This document shows positions 49,142 through 57,695 of a stretch of DNA of 64,000 bases, piece by piece; position 1 is the first letter of the stretch; every line of letters starts with the position of its first letter. The DNA lies in IMG/VR virus record IMGVR_UViG_3300043467_001012, positions 1 through 64,000 of that record. The stretch is one strand, 5' to 3'. The position numbers and the translations under genes were made by a program. This DNA comes from a virus. The notes under the pieces were generated by a model. The model was not told the origin of the DNA, did no database searches, and was given only the letters and a program-made list of their open reading frames with translations.

Positions 49142-49865
49142 CGAAGGACTGCGTCCAATGGACCTAGCAGAGATGGTCAATGATACATTTGAAGTTGATA
49201 CCTTTCGATCAAAGATGGGCGAGGATCGTGATGTATGCGTGTTAACATTTACTGTCCTTGATAGAAATCCTGCAAAGGATCTAATGGAGTTTATTGAAAA
49301 GGGCTACGACTTTGTGTTAGACGCTGATGTCAGCAGTGGCGAAAATACCAACGGCGAGTATAGTGTATTTGTTGAACTGTCAAGAACTAAAGACCTTGCT
49401 GAACAGATTAAAGAATTAACCTATGGTATTAAAAAACTTACAGGTATTAGTGATTGGGAATTTCGTTATCACAAAGACGGCAAGAAGTTTCAAGTATCTG
49501 AAGAAACTCTTAAGTCAGTTATTCCTCCAACGCCTGGAGCCTATGACGGCCTAATGAGCAAAATGCGTGTCGAAGGAATCAAACGTTTCTTTAGTAAAAC
49601 ACTAATGGACGACTTAACCTTAGATGGAGATGTAATTACCATTCACAAACCGTTTAATCGACAGGTTAAACTTCGTATGGTTAAAGAAGCTGCCACTGAT
49701 TCTATCCTAGAAGGTGTGGTAGATCCCATCACAATGGATGATGTTTCTACTAGTGAAGTGTTTTGGCTAACTAAAGTTTTAGGTGACTATAATATCAACA
49801 AGGTTGGTAATAATTTTATGTTTGACAACAAGGGTCAAGCAATGCTACTTCAAAGGATGGAATAA
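49119..49865 (+). CDS. conserved T4-like phage protein, 248 aa
   Basis: I used ATG 49119, which has GAGGGAG about 9 nt upstream; an in-frame ATG at 49158 (MDLAEMVND) is also possible. EVDTFRSKMGEDRDVCVLTFTV, DLMEFIEKGYDFVLDADVSSGE and YSVFVELSR are conserved in related phages. Alpha/beta, no catalytic motif. It overlaps the preceding gene by 23 nt and abuts the endolysin (1-nt overlap). Probably structural; function unknown. Confidence 0.65.
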   Translation: MPHNQQLNEGLRPMDLAEMVNDTFEVDTFRSKMGEDRDVCVLTFTVLDRNPAKDLMEFIEKGYDFVLDADVSSGENTNGEYSVFVELSRTKDLAEQIKELTYGIKKLTGISDWEFRYHKDGKKFQVSEETLKSVIPPTPGAYDGLMSKMRVEGIKRFFSKTLMDDLTLDGDVITIHKPFNRQVKLRMVKEAATDSILEGVVDPITMDDVSTSEVFWLTKVLGDYNINKVGNNFMFDNKGQAMLLQRME

Positions 49866-50494
49866 TGAGCTTTACATTTAACTTCACAAAACAACAACTT
49901 AAAGAAATGATTCCAAAGAATCCCTATGTGGATCAATGGTTTGAAGCCATAAGTGAAATACTTCCCGAGTATGAAATCACAACGCCCCAGCGTGTGGCAG
50001 CTTTCCTAGCACAGTGCGCTCACGAAAGCGGTGGCTTTGTTTTCCTAAAAGAAAACCTAAACTACAAGGCAGCTAGTCTACGCAGAGTGTTTCCTAAGTA
50101 TTTTCCAGATGATGCCATTGCTGCTCAGTATGCAGGCAAGGGCGAAATGATTGCCAACCGAGTCTATGCTAACCGTATGGGTAATGGTGACGAAGCCAGC
50201 GGTGACGGATGGCGCTACTGTGGTCGTGGTCTTATTCAATTGACTGGCAAGAACAACTATACATTCTTTGCAGGATCACTAGATATCCCTGTAGAAGAAG
50301 CCAGCGAATACCTACAGACATTTGAAGGCGCTGTGCAATCCGCCTGCTTCTTCTGGGAACAAAACAAATTGAACCAATGGGCAGATGCCGGTGACATTCT
50401 AACACTGACAAAAAGAATCAACGGTGGCACTATTGGTCTAGAAGATCGCATCAAGCACTACGAACACGCTCTACATATCTTCGGAGCACACTAA
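49865..50494 (+). CDS. endolysin, GH19 chitinase-like
   Basis: A 209-aa lysozyme-like enzyme. CAHESGGF with catalytic E54, then YANRMGNGDEASGDGWRYCGRGLIQLTGKNNY, the classic GH19 substrate-cleft segment. It cuts the glycan strand of peptidoglycan. There is no signal peptide or anchor, so it depends on a holin (52086). First gene of the lysis cassette; the i-spanin starts on its stop codon. Confidence 0.9.
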   Translation: MSFTFNFTKQQLKEMIPKNPYVDQWFEAISEILPEYEITTPQRVAAFLAQCAHESGGFVFLKENLNYKAASLRRVFPKYFPDDAIAAQYAGKGEMIANRVYANRMGNGDEASGDGWRYCGRGLIQLTGKNNYTFFAGSLDIPVEEASEYLQTFEGAVQSACFFWEQNKLNQWADAGDILTLTKRINGGTIGLEDRIKHYEHALHIFGAH

Positions 50495-50985
50495 TGACTC
50501 AGTTAGGATGGATGTTTGGCCTATTACCTGATGCTTTTTTAAATTGGTTTTATTGGGCTATAATTGTAGCTGGTATTACCGGAGTGCTTGCAGGATGGTT
50601 GGGCAAGTGGATTCCATTCTACGGAAACTATGTAAGGATATTACAACCAGTTGGCATCGTATTACTGGTACTAGGTGTATGGCTACGTGGTGGGTATGAT
50701 ACGGAAATGGCTTGGCGAGAGAAAGTTAAAGCTGCTGAAGAACGTGTAGCACTTGCTGAAAAGCAGGCCGAGGAGGCCAGCGGCAAAGTTGAAATTAAAG
50801 TTGTTGAAAAGACTAAAATACTTAAAGAAAAAGGCAACGACATTATCAAATATGTTGATCGTGAAGTTATTAAGAAAGAAGAAATTATCAAATACATTGA
50901 AAGATGCCCAGTTCCTACTGAAATAATCAATCTACACAATCAAGCTACAGAACTTAACCGTGCAGCAGAAGGGCCAAAGAAATGA
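50494..50985 (+). CDS. i-spanin-like inner-membrane protein (Rz type)
   Basis: A 163-aa protein with two N-terminal hydrophobic helices (~10-35 and ~48-66), then a long charged coiled coil (~75-130, KVKAAEERVALAEKQAEEAS...), the arrangement of an inner-membrane spanin with a periplasmic rod. A Cys near residue 141 could form a disulfide. Two helices rather than one is a variation. It overlaps the lipoprotein gene by 4 nt (ATGA), as expected for Rz/Rz1 pairs. Confidence 0.75.
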   Translation: MTQLGWMFGLLPDAFLNWFYWAIIVAGITGVLAGWLGKWIPFYGNYVRILQPVGIVLLVLGVWLRGGYDTEMAWREKVKAAEERVALAEKQAEEASGKVEIKVVEKTKILKEKGNDIIKYVDREVIKKEEIIKYIERCPVPTEIINLHNQATELNRAAEGPKK

Positions 50986-51248
50986 AAATTTTAATTCTTA
51001 GCTTAACATTATTTTTAGTGAGTTGCGCTACATCTGTTCCTGTTGTACCTAAGTTTCCCGAGGCGCCGCAAGTTTTAAAAGAGAAATGCGAAAGCCTAAG
51101 AAAGATTGAAGGCGATAAAGTAGCTATTACAGAAATGTTAAAAGTTGTAATACAGAATTACTCTTTGTACTACGAATGTTCAACTAAAGTTGAAGGTTGG
51201 CAGGAGTGGTATGATGCACAAAAGAAAATCTACGAAAGCATAAAATGA
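50982..51248 (+). CDS. o-spanin-like outer-membrane lipoprotein (Rz1 type)
   Basis: An 88-aa protein with a lipoprotein signal: MKILILSLTLFLVSC with the lipobox Cys at 15. The mature part has Pro-rich residues (PVVPKFPEAP) like Rz1 and then a helix. It would link with the i-spanin across the periplasm to fuse inner and outer membranes at lysis. ATGA overlaps on both sides. Confidence 0.75.
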   Translation: MKILILSLTLFLVSCATSVPVVPKFPEAPQVLKEKCESLRKIEGDKVAITEMLKVVIQNYSLYYECSTKVEGWQEWYDAQKKIYESIK

Positions 51249-51469
51249 AAATTATATTAATTATTGCGGCAGTGTTATTATCCGGGTGTGCAGCCACTAA
51301 TCCGGAAGTTCAAAAATCATTGTCAAGAGATCAAACCATGGACAAGATGGCTAAAACAGCACTGATAAACGAAATGTTAAACAGTCCCGACCCCCATGTA
51401 AGATCTAAAGGTGCTGCAATTGCAGAAAAGTTTTTAACAGAACCGAAGAAGAACTTCTTTGGATTTTAA
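51245..51469 (+). CDS. second small lipoprotein, 74 aa
   Basis: Signal MKIILIIAAVLLSGC with lipobox Cys at 15. The mature domain is helical and charged (KSLSRDQTMDKMAKTALINEML). Coupled to the o-spanin by ATGA. It may be an extra spanin partner, a lysis regulator or a superinfection-exclusion lipoprotein; only the lipidation is well supported. Confidence 0.68.
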   Translation: MKIILIIAAVLLSGCAATNPEVQKSLSRDQTMDKMAKTALINEMLNSPDPHVRSKGAAIAEKFLTEPKKNFFGF

Positions 51470-51476
51470 TTAAATA
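51469..51476 (+). promoter_or_regulatory. late-type promoter ATTAAATA
   Basis: Overlaps the end of the lipoprotein gene; AGGAG (51491-51495) and ATG 51502 follow. Confidence 0.4.
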
Positions 51477-51501
51477 CTAGTACATTAAGTAGGAGCGAGC
51501 G

Positions 51502-52065
51502 ATGTCAGTAGTTGATTCAGTATTAAAATTAATAACAAAAACCCCAAAAGATCCGGACGCACCTAAGCCGCCAGTAGGATCAAGATCAGAGCGCGAAGCA
51601 AAGATCAAAGATCGAGCAGGTATGGTAATCAGTGTGTTTGCACTGTTGCTGGCTGTAAACGCTTGGTATGGCGGCGGATTATCAAGCAAGGTATTAAACA
51701 ATACCATTGCTGCCAACAATCAATGGTCGTGGTATCAGGCTAAAAACATTCGTGCTGTGCTATACGAAACAGCCGCAGTAGAAGCTCGTAGTCCGGAAGT
51801 TAAAGCCAAGTTTGAAGCAGAAGCAGATCGTATGGAAGCAGACAAGAAAGAAATTGCGGTTAAAGCTAAACAACTTGAAGCAGAACGTGATCTAGCTAAA
51901 CAGAAATCACCTTGGATTGGATATGCATCAACTGCATATCAAATGAGCATTGTTATATTGTCAGCAAGTATTCTTGCTGTTAGTATGCCCCTATTCTGGG
52001 GAAGTTTTGCGGTAGCAGGCATTGGTATACTGTTAAGTAGCCAAGGTGTGTTGCTTTGGTTGTGA
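51502..52065 (+). CDS. DUF4337-like membrane protein, 187 aa
   Basis: One hydrophobic helix near 41-58 (GMVISVFALLLAVNAWYGGG), then NNQWSWYQAKNIRAVLYETAA, the hallmark of DUF4337, a charged coiled coil (~88-140), and two hydrophobic helices at the C-terminus (~147-187). Located in the lysis region between lipoprotein and holin genes. Could be an accessory lysis or membrane protein; function unknown. Confidence 0.7.
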   Translation: MSVVDSVLKLITKTPKDPDAPKPPVGSRSEREAKIKDRAGMVISVFALLLAVNAWYGGGLSSKVLNNTIAANNQWSWYQAKNIRAVLYETAAVEARSPEVKAKFEAEADRMEADKKEIAVKAKQLEAERDLAKQKSPWIGYASTAYQMSIVILSASILAVSMPLFWGSFAVAGIGILLSSQGVLLWL

Positions 52066-52085
52066 TAGACAAATAGGAGCGGAAA

Positions 52086-52631
52086 ATGAGCGAACAAGTT
52101 AAAAGCGCAAGCGAAACAAAGAAAGAAGATTGGATGAATTCAAAATGGCGTCCAATGATGGGGTGGATGTACATGTTAGTTTGTACTATGGACATGGTTA
52201 TATTTCCCGTCCTATGGAGTCTGCTACAAACTACAACAGGCCACCCTTTAACCCAATGGAATCCATTGACACTTCAAGGCGCTGGTTTATTCCATATTGC
52301 CATGGGCGCGGTATTAGGTATTGCGGCATTTGGTCGCACACAAGAAAAACTAGGTGGAGCAAACAATGGCGGAATACAAACACCAGGAACAGGATTTCAG
52401 AGCGGGGCTCCAGCATTTGGCCAACCTCAAGCAGGAGGCTTCGGCAACTCCGGTGGTTTTAATTCACCAGCACCAAGTAGCTTTGGCGGCAGTACAGGAT
52501 TTGGATCGCCAACAAGTGGCGGGTTTAATCCAGCACCAAGCTGGGGTACAACACCAGTATCAGCAGCACCAGTAGTAGCAGGTTTTGGCGGTAAGCCAGC
52601 ACCTATGCAACCAGAACAACCACAAATTTAA
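52086..52631 (+). CDS. holin-like membrane protein with low-complexity tail
   Basis: A 181-aa protein. WMNSKWRPMMGWMYMLVCTMDMVIFP and LFHIAMGAVLGIAAFGR form the compact hairpin of three-TM GTA/phage holins (RP start, acidic residue between helices). From residue ~95 the chain becomes Gly/Pro/Gln/Phe-rich (SGAPAFGQPQAGGFGNSGG), an unusually long cytoplasmic low-complexity tail. It would permeabilise the inner membrane to release the endolysin. AGGAG precedes the start. Confidence 0.72.
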   Translation: MSEQVKSASETKKEDWMNSKWRPMMGWMYMLVCTMDMVIFPVLWSLLQTTTGHPLTQWNPLTLQGAGLFHIAMGAVLGIAAFGRTQEKLGGANNGGIQTPGTGFQSGAPAFGQPQAGGFGNSGGFNSPAPSSFGGSTGFGSPTSGGFNPAPSWGTTPVSAAPVVAGFGGKPAPMQPEQPQI

Positions 52632-52641
52632 AGGAATTATT

Positions 52642-52878
52642 ATGAAAAAGTTTTTAATCGCATTAAACATTGTAATTTGGAGTTTTGTAGGATATCAAGC
52701 AACAGCTTTGGCTGCTGCCGAAGAACCAAAGACAAAACAAATTTGTGTAGATCTGCAAGGCAAGGACGGCAAGCCCGTAATTGACCCTAAGACTAAGAAG
52801 CCCAAGCAAGATTGCAAAACTGTCAAAATACACAAGAAACACGAAGGCACCAAGCCCGAGGATGTTAAGAAAAAATAA
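52642..52878 (+). CDS. secreted Lys-rich small protein, 78 aa
   Basis: ATG 52642 has AAGGAAT 4-9 nt upstream. The N-terminus (MKKFLIALNIVIWSFVGYQATALAA) is a signal peptide cut near residue 25. The mature part is 53 residues, basic, with two Cys (KQICVDL and KQDCKTV) that could form a disulfide in the periplasm. No family recognised. Last gene of the lysis region. Confidence 0.62.
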   Translation: MKKFLIALNIVIWSFVGYQATALAAAEEPKTKQICVDLQGKDGKPVIDPKTKKPKQDCKTVKIHKKHEGTKPEDVKKK

Positions 52879-52913
52879 TAGCAATCTAGTTTAGGTATTA
52901 AATATAAGGCTGC

Positions 52914-52942
52914 TTGACGCAGCCTTACTTTTCGTATATAAT
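52914..52942 (+). promoter_or_regulatory. sigma70-type promoter with start codon at +1
   Basis: TTGACG (52914-52919), 17-nt spacer, TATAAT (52937-52942). ATG 52949 lies 7 nt after the -10 box, at the expected transcription start, and no Shine-Dalgarno is present. Confidence 0.75.
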
Positions 52943-52948
52943 ATAAAC

Positions 52949-53806
52949 ATGGACTACTATTCAACTCTCGGTTTACAAAGAAACGCCTCCGAAGACGATA
53001 TCAAAAAAGCATATCGCAAAATGGCTATGAAACATCACCCCGATCGTGGAGGTGATGAAAAACAATTCAAACAGGTTTCCGAAGCCTACGAAATACTCAG
53101 CGATCCACAGAAAAAACAAATGGTGGACATGGGTGTTGATCCTAAGGCTCAACAGGCCGGAGGACACAGACATCAACAAGGACCATTTGAGTTCCACTTC
53201 AATACAGGAAATTTTGAAGATGTCTTTAGCAATTTTGGATTCGGCGGAGGTGGTCCGTTTGGATTCGGCGGAAGGCAACCGCAAAGAAACAAGACTATCA
53301 ACATCACTGTGGATCTTTCGTTGGAAGACGTTTTGAAAGGCAAAGATCTAGATGCAGAACTTGCCGTGCCCGGGGGTAGAAAAAAAATAATTAATATAAG
53401 TATTCCTTCTGGGATTGAGGGTGGTCAGCAGATCAGATATCAAGGCATGGGAGATGCCAGCATTCAAGGCATACCGCCGGGCGATCTAATCGTTAACATA
53501 CGTGTGGCACCACATCCCATATTCAGGCGAGAAGGCGATGCACTAATCATCGAGAAAAATATTTCAGTGTGGGAAGCCATTCTAGGTTGTACCCTAGACC
53601 TACAAACCTTAGACGGAAAAAAATTAACTATCACGGTGCCGCCAGGCACACAGCCAGAAACTGTGTTGAGCTGTCGCAATGAGGGCTTGCCAAATATGCG
53701 AAATAGACAAAGAGGAAATCTATTGATAAACATCAAAGTGGTTATACCTAGAAATTTAACTGCTGCACAAATTGCTGCTGTCGAAAATTGTAAAAATGGA
53801 TTTTAA
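52949..53806 (+). CDS. J-domain co-chaperone (CbpA/DnaJ type without zinc finger)
   Basis: A 285-aa protein. J-domain 1-~65 with the essential HPD (KHHPDRGG). A Gly/Phe-rich linker (~85-107, FGGGGPFGFGGRQPQ) and two beta-rich C-terminal domains follow (KGKDLDAELAVPGGRKKI, LTITVPPGTQPETVL). The CxxCxGxG zinc repeats of DnaJ are absent, so it is like CbpA. It would stimulate host DnaK, for folding or replication functions. Possibly leaderless from its own sigma70 promoter. Overlaps the deformylase gene. Confidence 0.92.
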   Translation: MDYYSTLGLQRNASEDDIKKAYRKMAMKHHPDRGGDEKQFKQVSEAYEILSDPQKKQMVDMGVDPKAQQAGGHRHQQGPFEFHFNTGNFEDVFSNFGFGGGGPFGFGGRQPQRNKTINITVDLSLEDVLKGKDLDAELAVPGGRKKIINISIPSGIEGGQQIRYQGMGDASIQGIPPGDLIVNIRVAPHPIFRREGDALIIEKNISVWEAILGCTLDLQTLDGKKLTITVPPGTQPETVLSCRNEGLPNMRNRQRGNLLINIKVVIPRNLTAAQIAAVENCKNGF

Positions 53807-54299
53807 ACTAGATGCTCATGAGAGCTTGATGCAGGTGAGTGAGCCTTGGGATTTTACCACCCAAGATTCTAAAATGCATGCCAAGCATTTAGCCGATGCC
53901 ATGATTGAATTCATGACTGCTCAAAAAGGAATAGGACTAGCTGCCAATCAAATCGGTATTGCACAACGTGTGTTTACCATGGGCAGTTATAACATCGAAG
54001 GATTTCCCATTCCTTTTGCTGTGTTTAATCCCAAGATTATAAGTACAAGTAACACACAAGAACTTGCAGAAGAAGGATGTTTAAGTTATCCTAATTTATG
54101 GTTGAAGGTTACCCGACCTTGCAGTATTGTAGCAGAATATCAAGACAGCGACAGCAACACGCATACCGTGGAAATGTCTGGACTTATTGCAAGATGCTTT
54201 CAACATGAATTAGATCACTTGAACGGTGTATGTTTTGTTGACAAAGTCTCTCCTATGAGACTACAATTAGCTATGAAGAAACTTAGGAAAAGGAAATAA
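53796..54299 (+). CDS. def: peptide deformylase
   Basis: A 167-aa enzyme from ATG 53796; an in-frame start at 53772 would overlap the J-protein more. The three motifs are present: GIGLAANQIG (45-54), EEGCLSYP with metal ligand C95, and HELDH (137-141). It removes the formyl group from nascent N-terminal Met. Phage versions are known from cyanophages. It starts 11 nt inside the J-protein gene and clpA starts right after it, which suggests one operon for protein maturation and quality control. Confidence 0.92.
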   Translation: MDFKLDAHESLMQVSEPWDFTTQDSKMHAKHLADAMIEFMTAQKGIGLAANQIGIAQRVFTMGSYNIEGFPIPFAVFNPKIISTSNTQELAEEGCLSYPNLWLKVTRPCSIVAEYQDSDSNTHTVEMSGLIARCFQHELDHLNGVCFVDKVSPMRLQLAMKKLRKRK

Positions 54300-56633
54300 A
54301 TGATCGAGCCAAGTCAGAACTTACAGCGTATATTCGATAATGCTGTGCAAGTTGCCAAACAATTGCAACATGAATATATCACCATAGAACATTTAGTCTA
54401 CAGTATCATATGTGACGAGGAGTCATTTAAGATAGTAGAAAACTATGGCGCCGATGCTAACTTTATCAAAAGCAATCTAGATCATTATATCAAAAATAAT
54501 CTCAAAGAAATTGTTGTTGTAGAAACAGAGTATAAGCCCAAAAAGACTAGTTCAGTTGAACGTGTGTTAAATCGTTGTTTTACCCAAGTATTGTTTAGTG
54601 GACGCCAACGCATGGAAGTGGCTGACATCATAATCAGTGTGCTCAGTGAAAAAAATAGTTTCAGTTTTTACTTCCTGACCAAAGGTGGGTTAACCAAAGA
54701 CAAATTTGTCAAATACTTTCAAGAAAATATTGTTGTAGAAGAAGAAGAACAACCCATGCAGATAGTTAATAATAATCAGGTAGAAAGAATTCTCAATCAA
54801 TTCTGTACCAATCTCAGTCTACATGCCAAACAACGCAAGATCGATCCTGTTATTGGTCGAGATGAAGAACTAGAAAAAATACAATTGATACTGGCTCGCC
54901 GTAGCAAATCTAATGTGTTAATGGTAGGTGATCCAGGGGTTGGCAAGACTGCCATAGCTGAAGGATTGGCTCGCAAGATCTTTGAAAAGAAAGTTCCCAA
55001 GTTCATCCAGGATCATCAAGTATACACTCTTGATATCAGTGCGTTACTAGCTGGATCAAAATATCGTGGGGATTTCGAAGAAAGAATCAAGGCCGTGTTA
55101 TCTGCACTAGAAAAGAAAGGCAAGATCATTCTTTTTATTGATGAGGCGCACATGATGCAGGGTGCTGGTGCTGCTAATCAAAGTTCCAACGACATGGCCA
55201 ATATGTTGAAACCTATACTTACCAAAGGTGTTCTCAAACTGATAGCATCAACAACATGGGAAGAATATCGCAAGCACTTTGAAAAAGATCGTGCATTGAT
55301 GCGCAGATTCCAACGTGTTACAGTTGACGAGCCAAGTCCGGAAATGTCAGTAAAGATTCTCAAGGGCATTCGCAAATACTATGAGAAACATCACAACGTT
55401 AAGATTACAGATGCCGCAGTAGAACAGGCTGTTAAACTTTCTATTAAGTATATGGCAGACAAAAAGTTGCCCGACAAGGCCATAGACATCATAGACTGTG
55501 CGGCTGCAAGATACAAACTCAAAGATGACGAAACCATGGATGGTGTTGAACAACTTGTAGATGTTGAGCAGGTGGTATACGAACTTAGTAAAATGATCAA
55601 CATGCCTTTAGAAAGTGTGGCACAAAAAGAAAGTAAAAATCTTGCAGATCTAGAAGGCGGCATGAAAGCCGCAGTCTATGGACAGGATGGTGCTGTTGAT
55701 ACCCTGTTAGACAAAATATTTGTAGCGCAGGCCGGAATGAAATCACCAAACAAACCTATAGGAAGTTTTTTATTCTTGGGACCCACGGGCTGCGGTAAAA
55801 CAGAAACTGCCAAGCAATTGGCTGATAAGATGTCAATGACATTGGTAAGATTTGACATGGGTGAGTATCAAGAAAAACATTCTGTGGCTCGATTGATAGG
55901 TGCACCTCCGGGCTATGTAGGCTACGAAGACAATGCCGGACAATTGATTACAAAACTACAGGAAACACCCAACTGCATACTGTTATTGGATGAAATTGAA
56001 AAAGCTCATCCTGATGTCACAAACATCTTGTTGGCATTCATGGACAATGGCTTTGTCACAGGATCTAATGGCAAAGTGGCCGATGGCAGAAATTGTATTC
56101 TAATTATGACATCAAATCTTGGTGCCAGAGACAACGAAAACAACACTATTGGTTTTGGAGAACTAGAAAAAGATGGTGAAGATGACAAAGCAGTGAAAAA
56201 ATTCTTTGCGCCGGAGTTTCGTAATAGACTAGATGCTGTAATAAAGTTCTCTAAATTATCTCAGACTGTGGTTATACAGATTGTTAAAAAGTTTGTGGCA
56301 GAGCTCAATGATCAGTTAAAAGACAAAAACATTGAGATAGTTTTGAACAATGAAGCTGTAAAGTGGCTGGCAGATCAAGGCTTTGATTCTAAAATGGGTG
56401 CAAGACCGCTGGCTCGTTTAATCGACAACAAGTTGAAATCGCCGTTGAGTCGTAAGGTATTATTCGGTGACCTTCAGAACGGTGGTAGGGTAAATGTGCA
56501 GTTACAAGATTCAGATTTAGTATTTGAAATTACGGAACTGCCTAAGCCACTGTCTAAAGAAGAAAGAAAAGCTCTTAAAAGAACACAGCCAGTGGTAGAG
56601 GTCATTAAAGATGTTGAAAAGCAAGACAACTAG
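54300..56633 (+). CDS. clpA: ClpA-like AAA+ unfoldase
   Basis: A 777-aa protein with ClpA layout: N-domain (1-~145), first AAA domain with Walker A GDPGVGKT (~210), and second AAA domain with Walker A GPTGCGKT (~493) plus GAPPGYVGYE pore loop. An IGF tripeptide at 617-619 sits where ClpA has the ClpP-docking IGL loop, so it can probably dock on ClpP. No ClpP gene is in the window; host ClpP may be used. It lacks the long ClpB middle domain. It follows the deformylase stop directly. Confidence 0.93.
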   Translation: MIEPSQNLQRIFDNAVQVAKQLQHEYITIEHLVYSIICDEESFKIVENYGADANFIKSNLDHYIKNNLKEIVVVETEYKPKKTSSVERVLNRCFTQVLFSGRQRMEVADIIISVLSEKNSFSFYFLTKGGLTKDKFVKYFQENIVVEEEEQPMQIVNNNQVERILNQFCTNLSLHAKQRKIDPVIGRDEELEKIQLILARRSKSNVLMVGDPGVGKTAIAEGLARKIFEKKVPKFIQDHQVYTLDISALLAGSKYRGDFEERIKAVLSALEKKGKIILFIDEAHMMQGAGAANQSSNDMANMLKPILTKGVLKLIASTTWEEYRKHFEKDRALMRRFQRVTVDEPSPEMSVKILKGIRKYYEKHHNVKITDAAVEQAVKLSIKYMADKKLPDKAIDIIDCAAARYKLKDDETMDGVEQLVDVEQVVYELSKMINMPLESVAQKESKNLADLEGGMKAAVYGQDGAVDTLLDKIFVAQAGMKSPNKPIGSFLFLGPTGCGKTETAKQLADKMSMTLVRFDMGEYQEKHSVARLIGAPPGYVGYEDNAGQLITKLQETPNCILLLDEIEKAHPDVTNILLAFMDNGFVTGSNGKVADGRNCILIMTSNLGARDNENNTIGFGELEKDGEDDKAVKKFFAPEFRNRLDAVIKFSKLSQTVVIQIVKKFVAELNDQLKDKNIEIVLNNEAVKWLADQGFDSKMGARPLARLIDNKLKSPLSRKVLFGDLQNGGRVNVQLQDSDLVFEITELPKPLSKEERKALKRTQPVVEVIKDVEKQDN

Positions 56634-57288
56634 TAGAAAATTCTACGGTAAATGGTTATACAAGGCATCTATCAATATTCCAGGTGTTGCAATTCTACGT
56701 TCAAAATCTTTAGATGATATTATTGATTTTTTGATAAAACCTTTACCCCAAACTACAAATTATAGGCATAGTCTCAATGTCAAAGCACATACCAATGCTA
56801 TATATTTGACCAAGTTATGCAAATTTTTAAAACCACTTGAAATTCAACTATGGACAAAACGTATCGAAACCAATCAATTGGATTTCTATACCAACGACCA
56901 ATCGATATACAATGATTTCTGTAAGAAATTTAGTTTGATTCTTACGCAAAAATTTGAACCTGCAGCTGATGATCTAGAATTACTTAATAATCAATATACA
57001 ATTATAACTAAAAAATTACCGCACAACAGGTATAGATACAGAGCATTTCTTAGACCACATAAAATGAAAAGTGATCTAGATGCCAAACAGAAATACATAG
57101 AGTGGATCGAGCTGCAAGGTGATAAAGTGCGCCTAAGTAAGAGAGTCAAAGAGTGGTTTATTAAAACTGATTGGAATTGGGATCGTAGATACCTATTGGT
57201 AGAAGACACTCCAACCTTGCTAATGCTGCAAATGCGTAGTGGAGAGGCTATAGGCAAGGTATACGAATACGTGGTAGTCGATAAATAA
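56611..57288 (+). CDS. conserved basic protein, 225 aa
   Basis: Function unknown. A basic, aromatic protein (TSRKFYGKWLYKASINIPGVAIL at the start) with charged strands and helices and a final IGKVYEYVVVDK. No enzymatic motif. It starts 23 nt inside clpA, so it is probably co-translated. Its 3' end contains the late-type box for the next gene. Confidence 0.6.
   Translation: MLKSKTTSRKFYGKWLYKASINIPGVAILRSKSLDDIIDFLIKPLPQTTNYRHSLNVKAHTNAIYLTKLCKFLKPLEIQLWTKRIETNQLDFYTNDQSIYNDFCKKFSLILTQKFEPAADDLELLNNQYTIITKKLPHNRYRYRAFLRPHKMKSDLDAKQKYIEWIELQGDKVRLSKRVKEWFIKTDWNWDRRYLLVEDTPTLLMLQMRSGEAIGKVYEYVVVDK
57280..57287 (+). promoter_or_regulatory. late-type promoter box GATAAATA
   Basis: Ends 4 nt before ATG 57292 and overlaps the preceding stop codon. 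No Shine-Dalgarno. Confidence 0.5.
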
Positions 57289-57291
57289 CTG

Positions 57292-57648
57292 ATGTCCACT
57301 GAAAATCAAGTATTATTATCAAATATCACTGCCGAAGCAGCTGATTCTACCTATGTGTATGGCTCTAAACAGCCAGGTGCAGGCTATCATAAACGTAGCG
57401 ATAGCATGCATACAGCCACATATTCAGTGAATTCATTTGTCGGAGCAATCAAACTCCAGGCCACATTGGCGTTGTATCCGGCAGATTCTGATTGGTTTGA
57501 CATAGATGGCACAGATATAGGACTTGGTTCTGATAGTTCTGCATGGACCATTACAAATTCTATTAATTTTACCGGGAATTTTGTATGGCTACGTGCTGCA
57601 TACAATCTACAGAACGGTACTATTATAGAAATCCGATATAATTATTAA
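57292..57648 (+). CDS. conserved virion-type protein, 118 aa
   Basis: A beta-rich protein (TYVYGSKQPGAGYHKR, SFVGAIKLQATLALYP, FVWLRAAYNLQNGTI). The pattern resembles small structural proteins of T4-like phages; no catalytic residues are obvious. Late-type box and position at the start of the putative head-protein block support a structural role. Function not assigned. Confidence 0.6.
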   Translation: MSTENQVLLSNITAEAADSTYVYGSKQPGAGYHKRSDSMHTATYSVNSFVGAIKLQATLALYPADSDWFDIDGTDIGLGSDSSAWTITNSINFTGNFVWLRAAYNLQNGTIIEIRYNY

Positions 57649-57660
57649 CTCCTAACATTC

Positions 57661-57668
57661 GATAAATA
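57661..57668 (+). promoter_or_regulatory. late-type promoter box GATAAATA
   Basis: Lies in the 47-nt gap after the previous gene. It is 4 nt before a short ATG frame of 10 codons (57673) and 27 nt before ATG 57696. Confidence 0.45.
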
Positions 57669-57695
57669 TAGTATGACCTTACGGAATCATATTAT

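Noticed and set aside
52130-52462. Alternative frame in the holin-like gene, as a possible frameshift product
   Set aside because: The main frame is continuous with membrane helices and a Shine-Dalgarno; no slippery site is evident.
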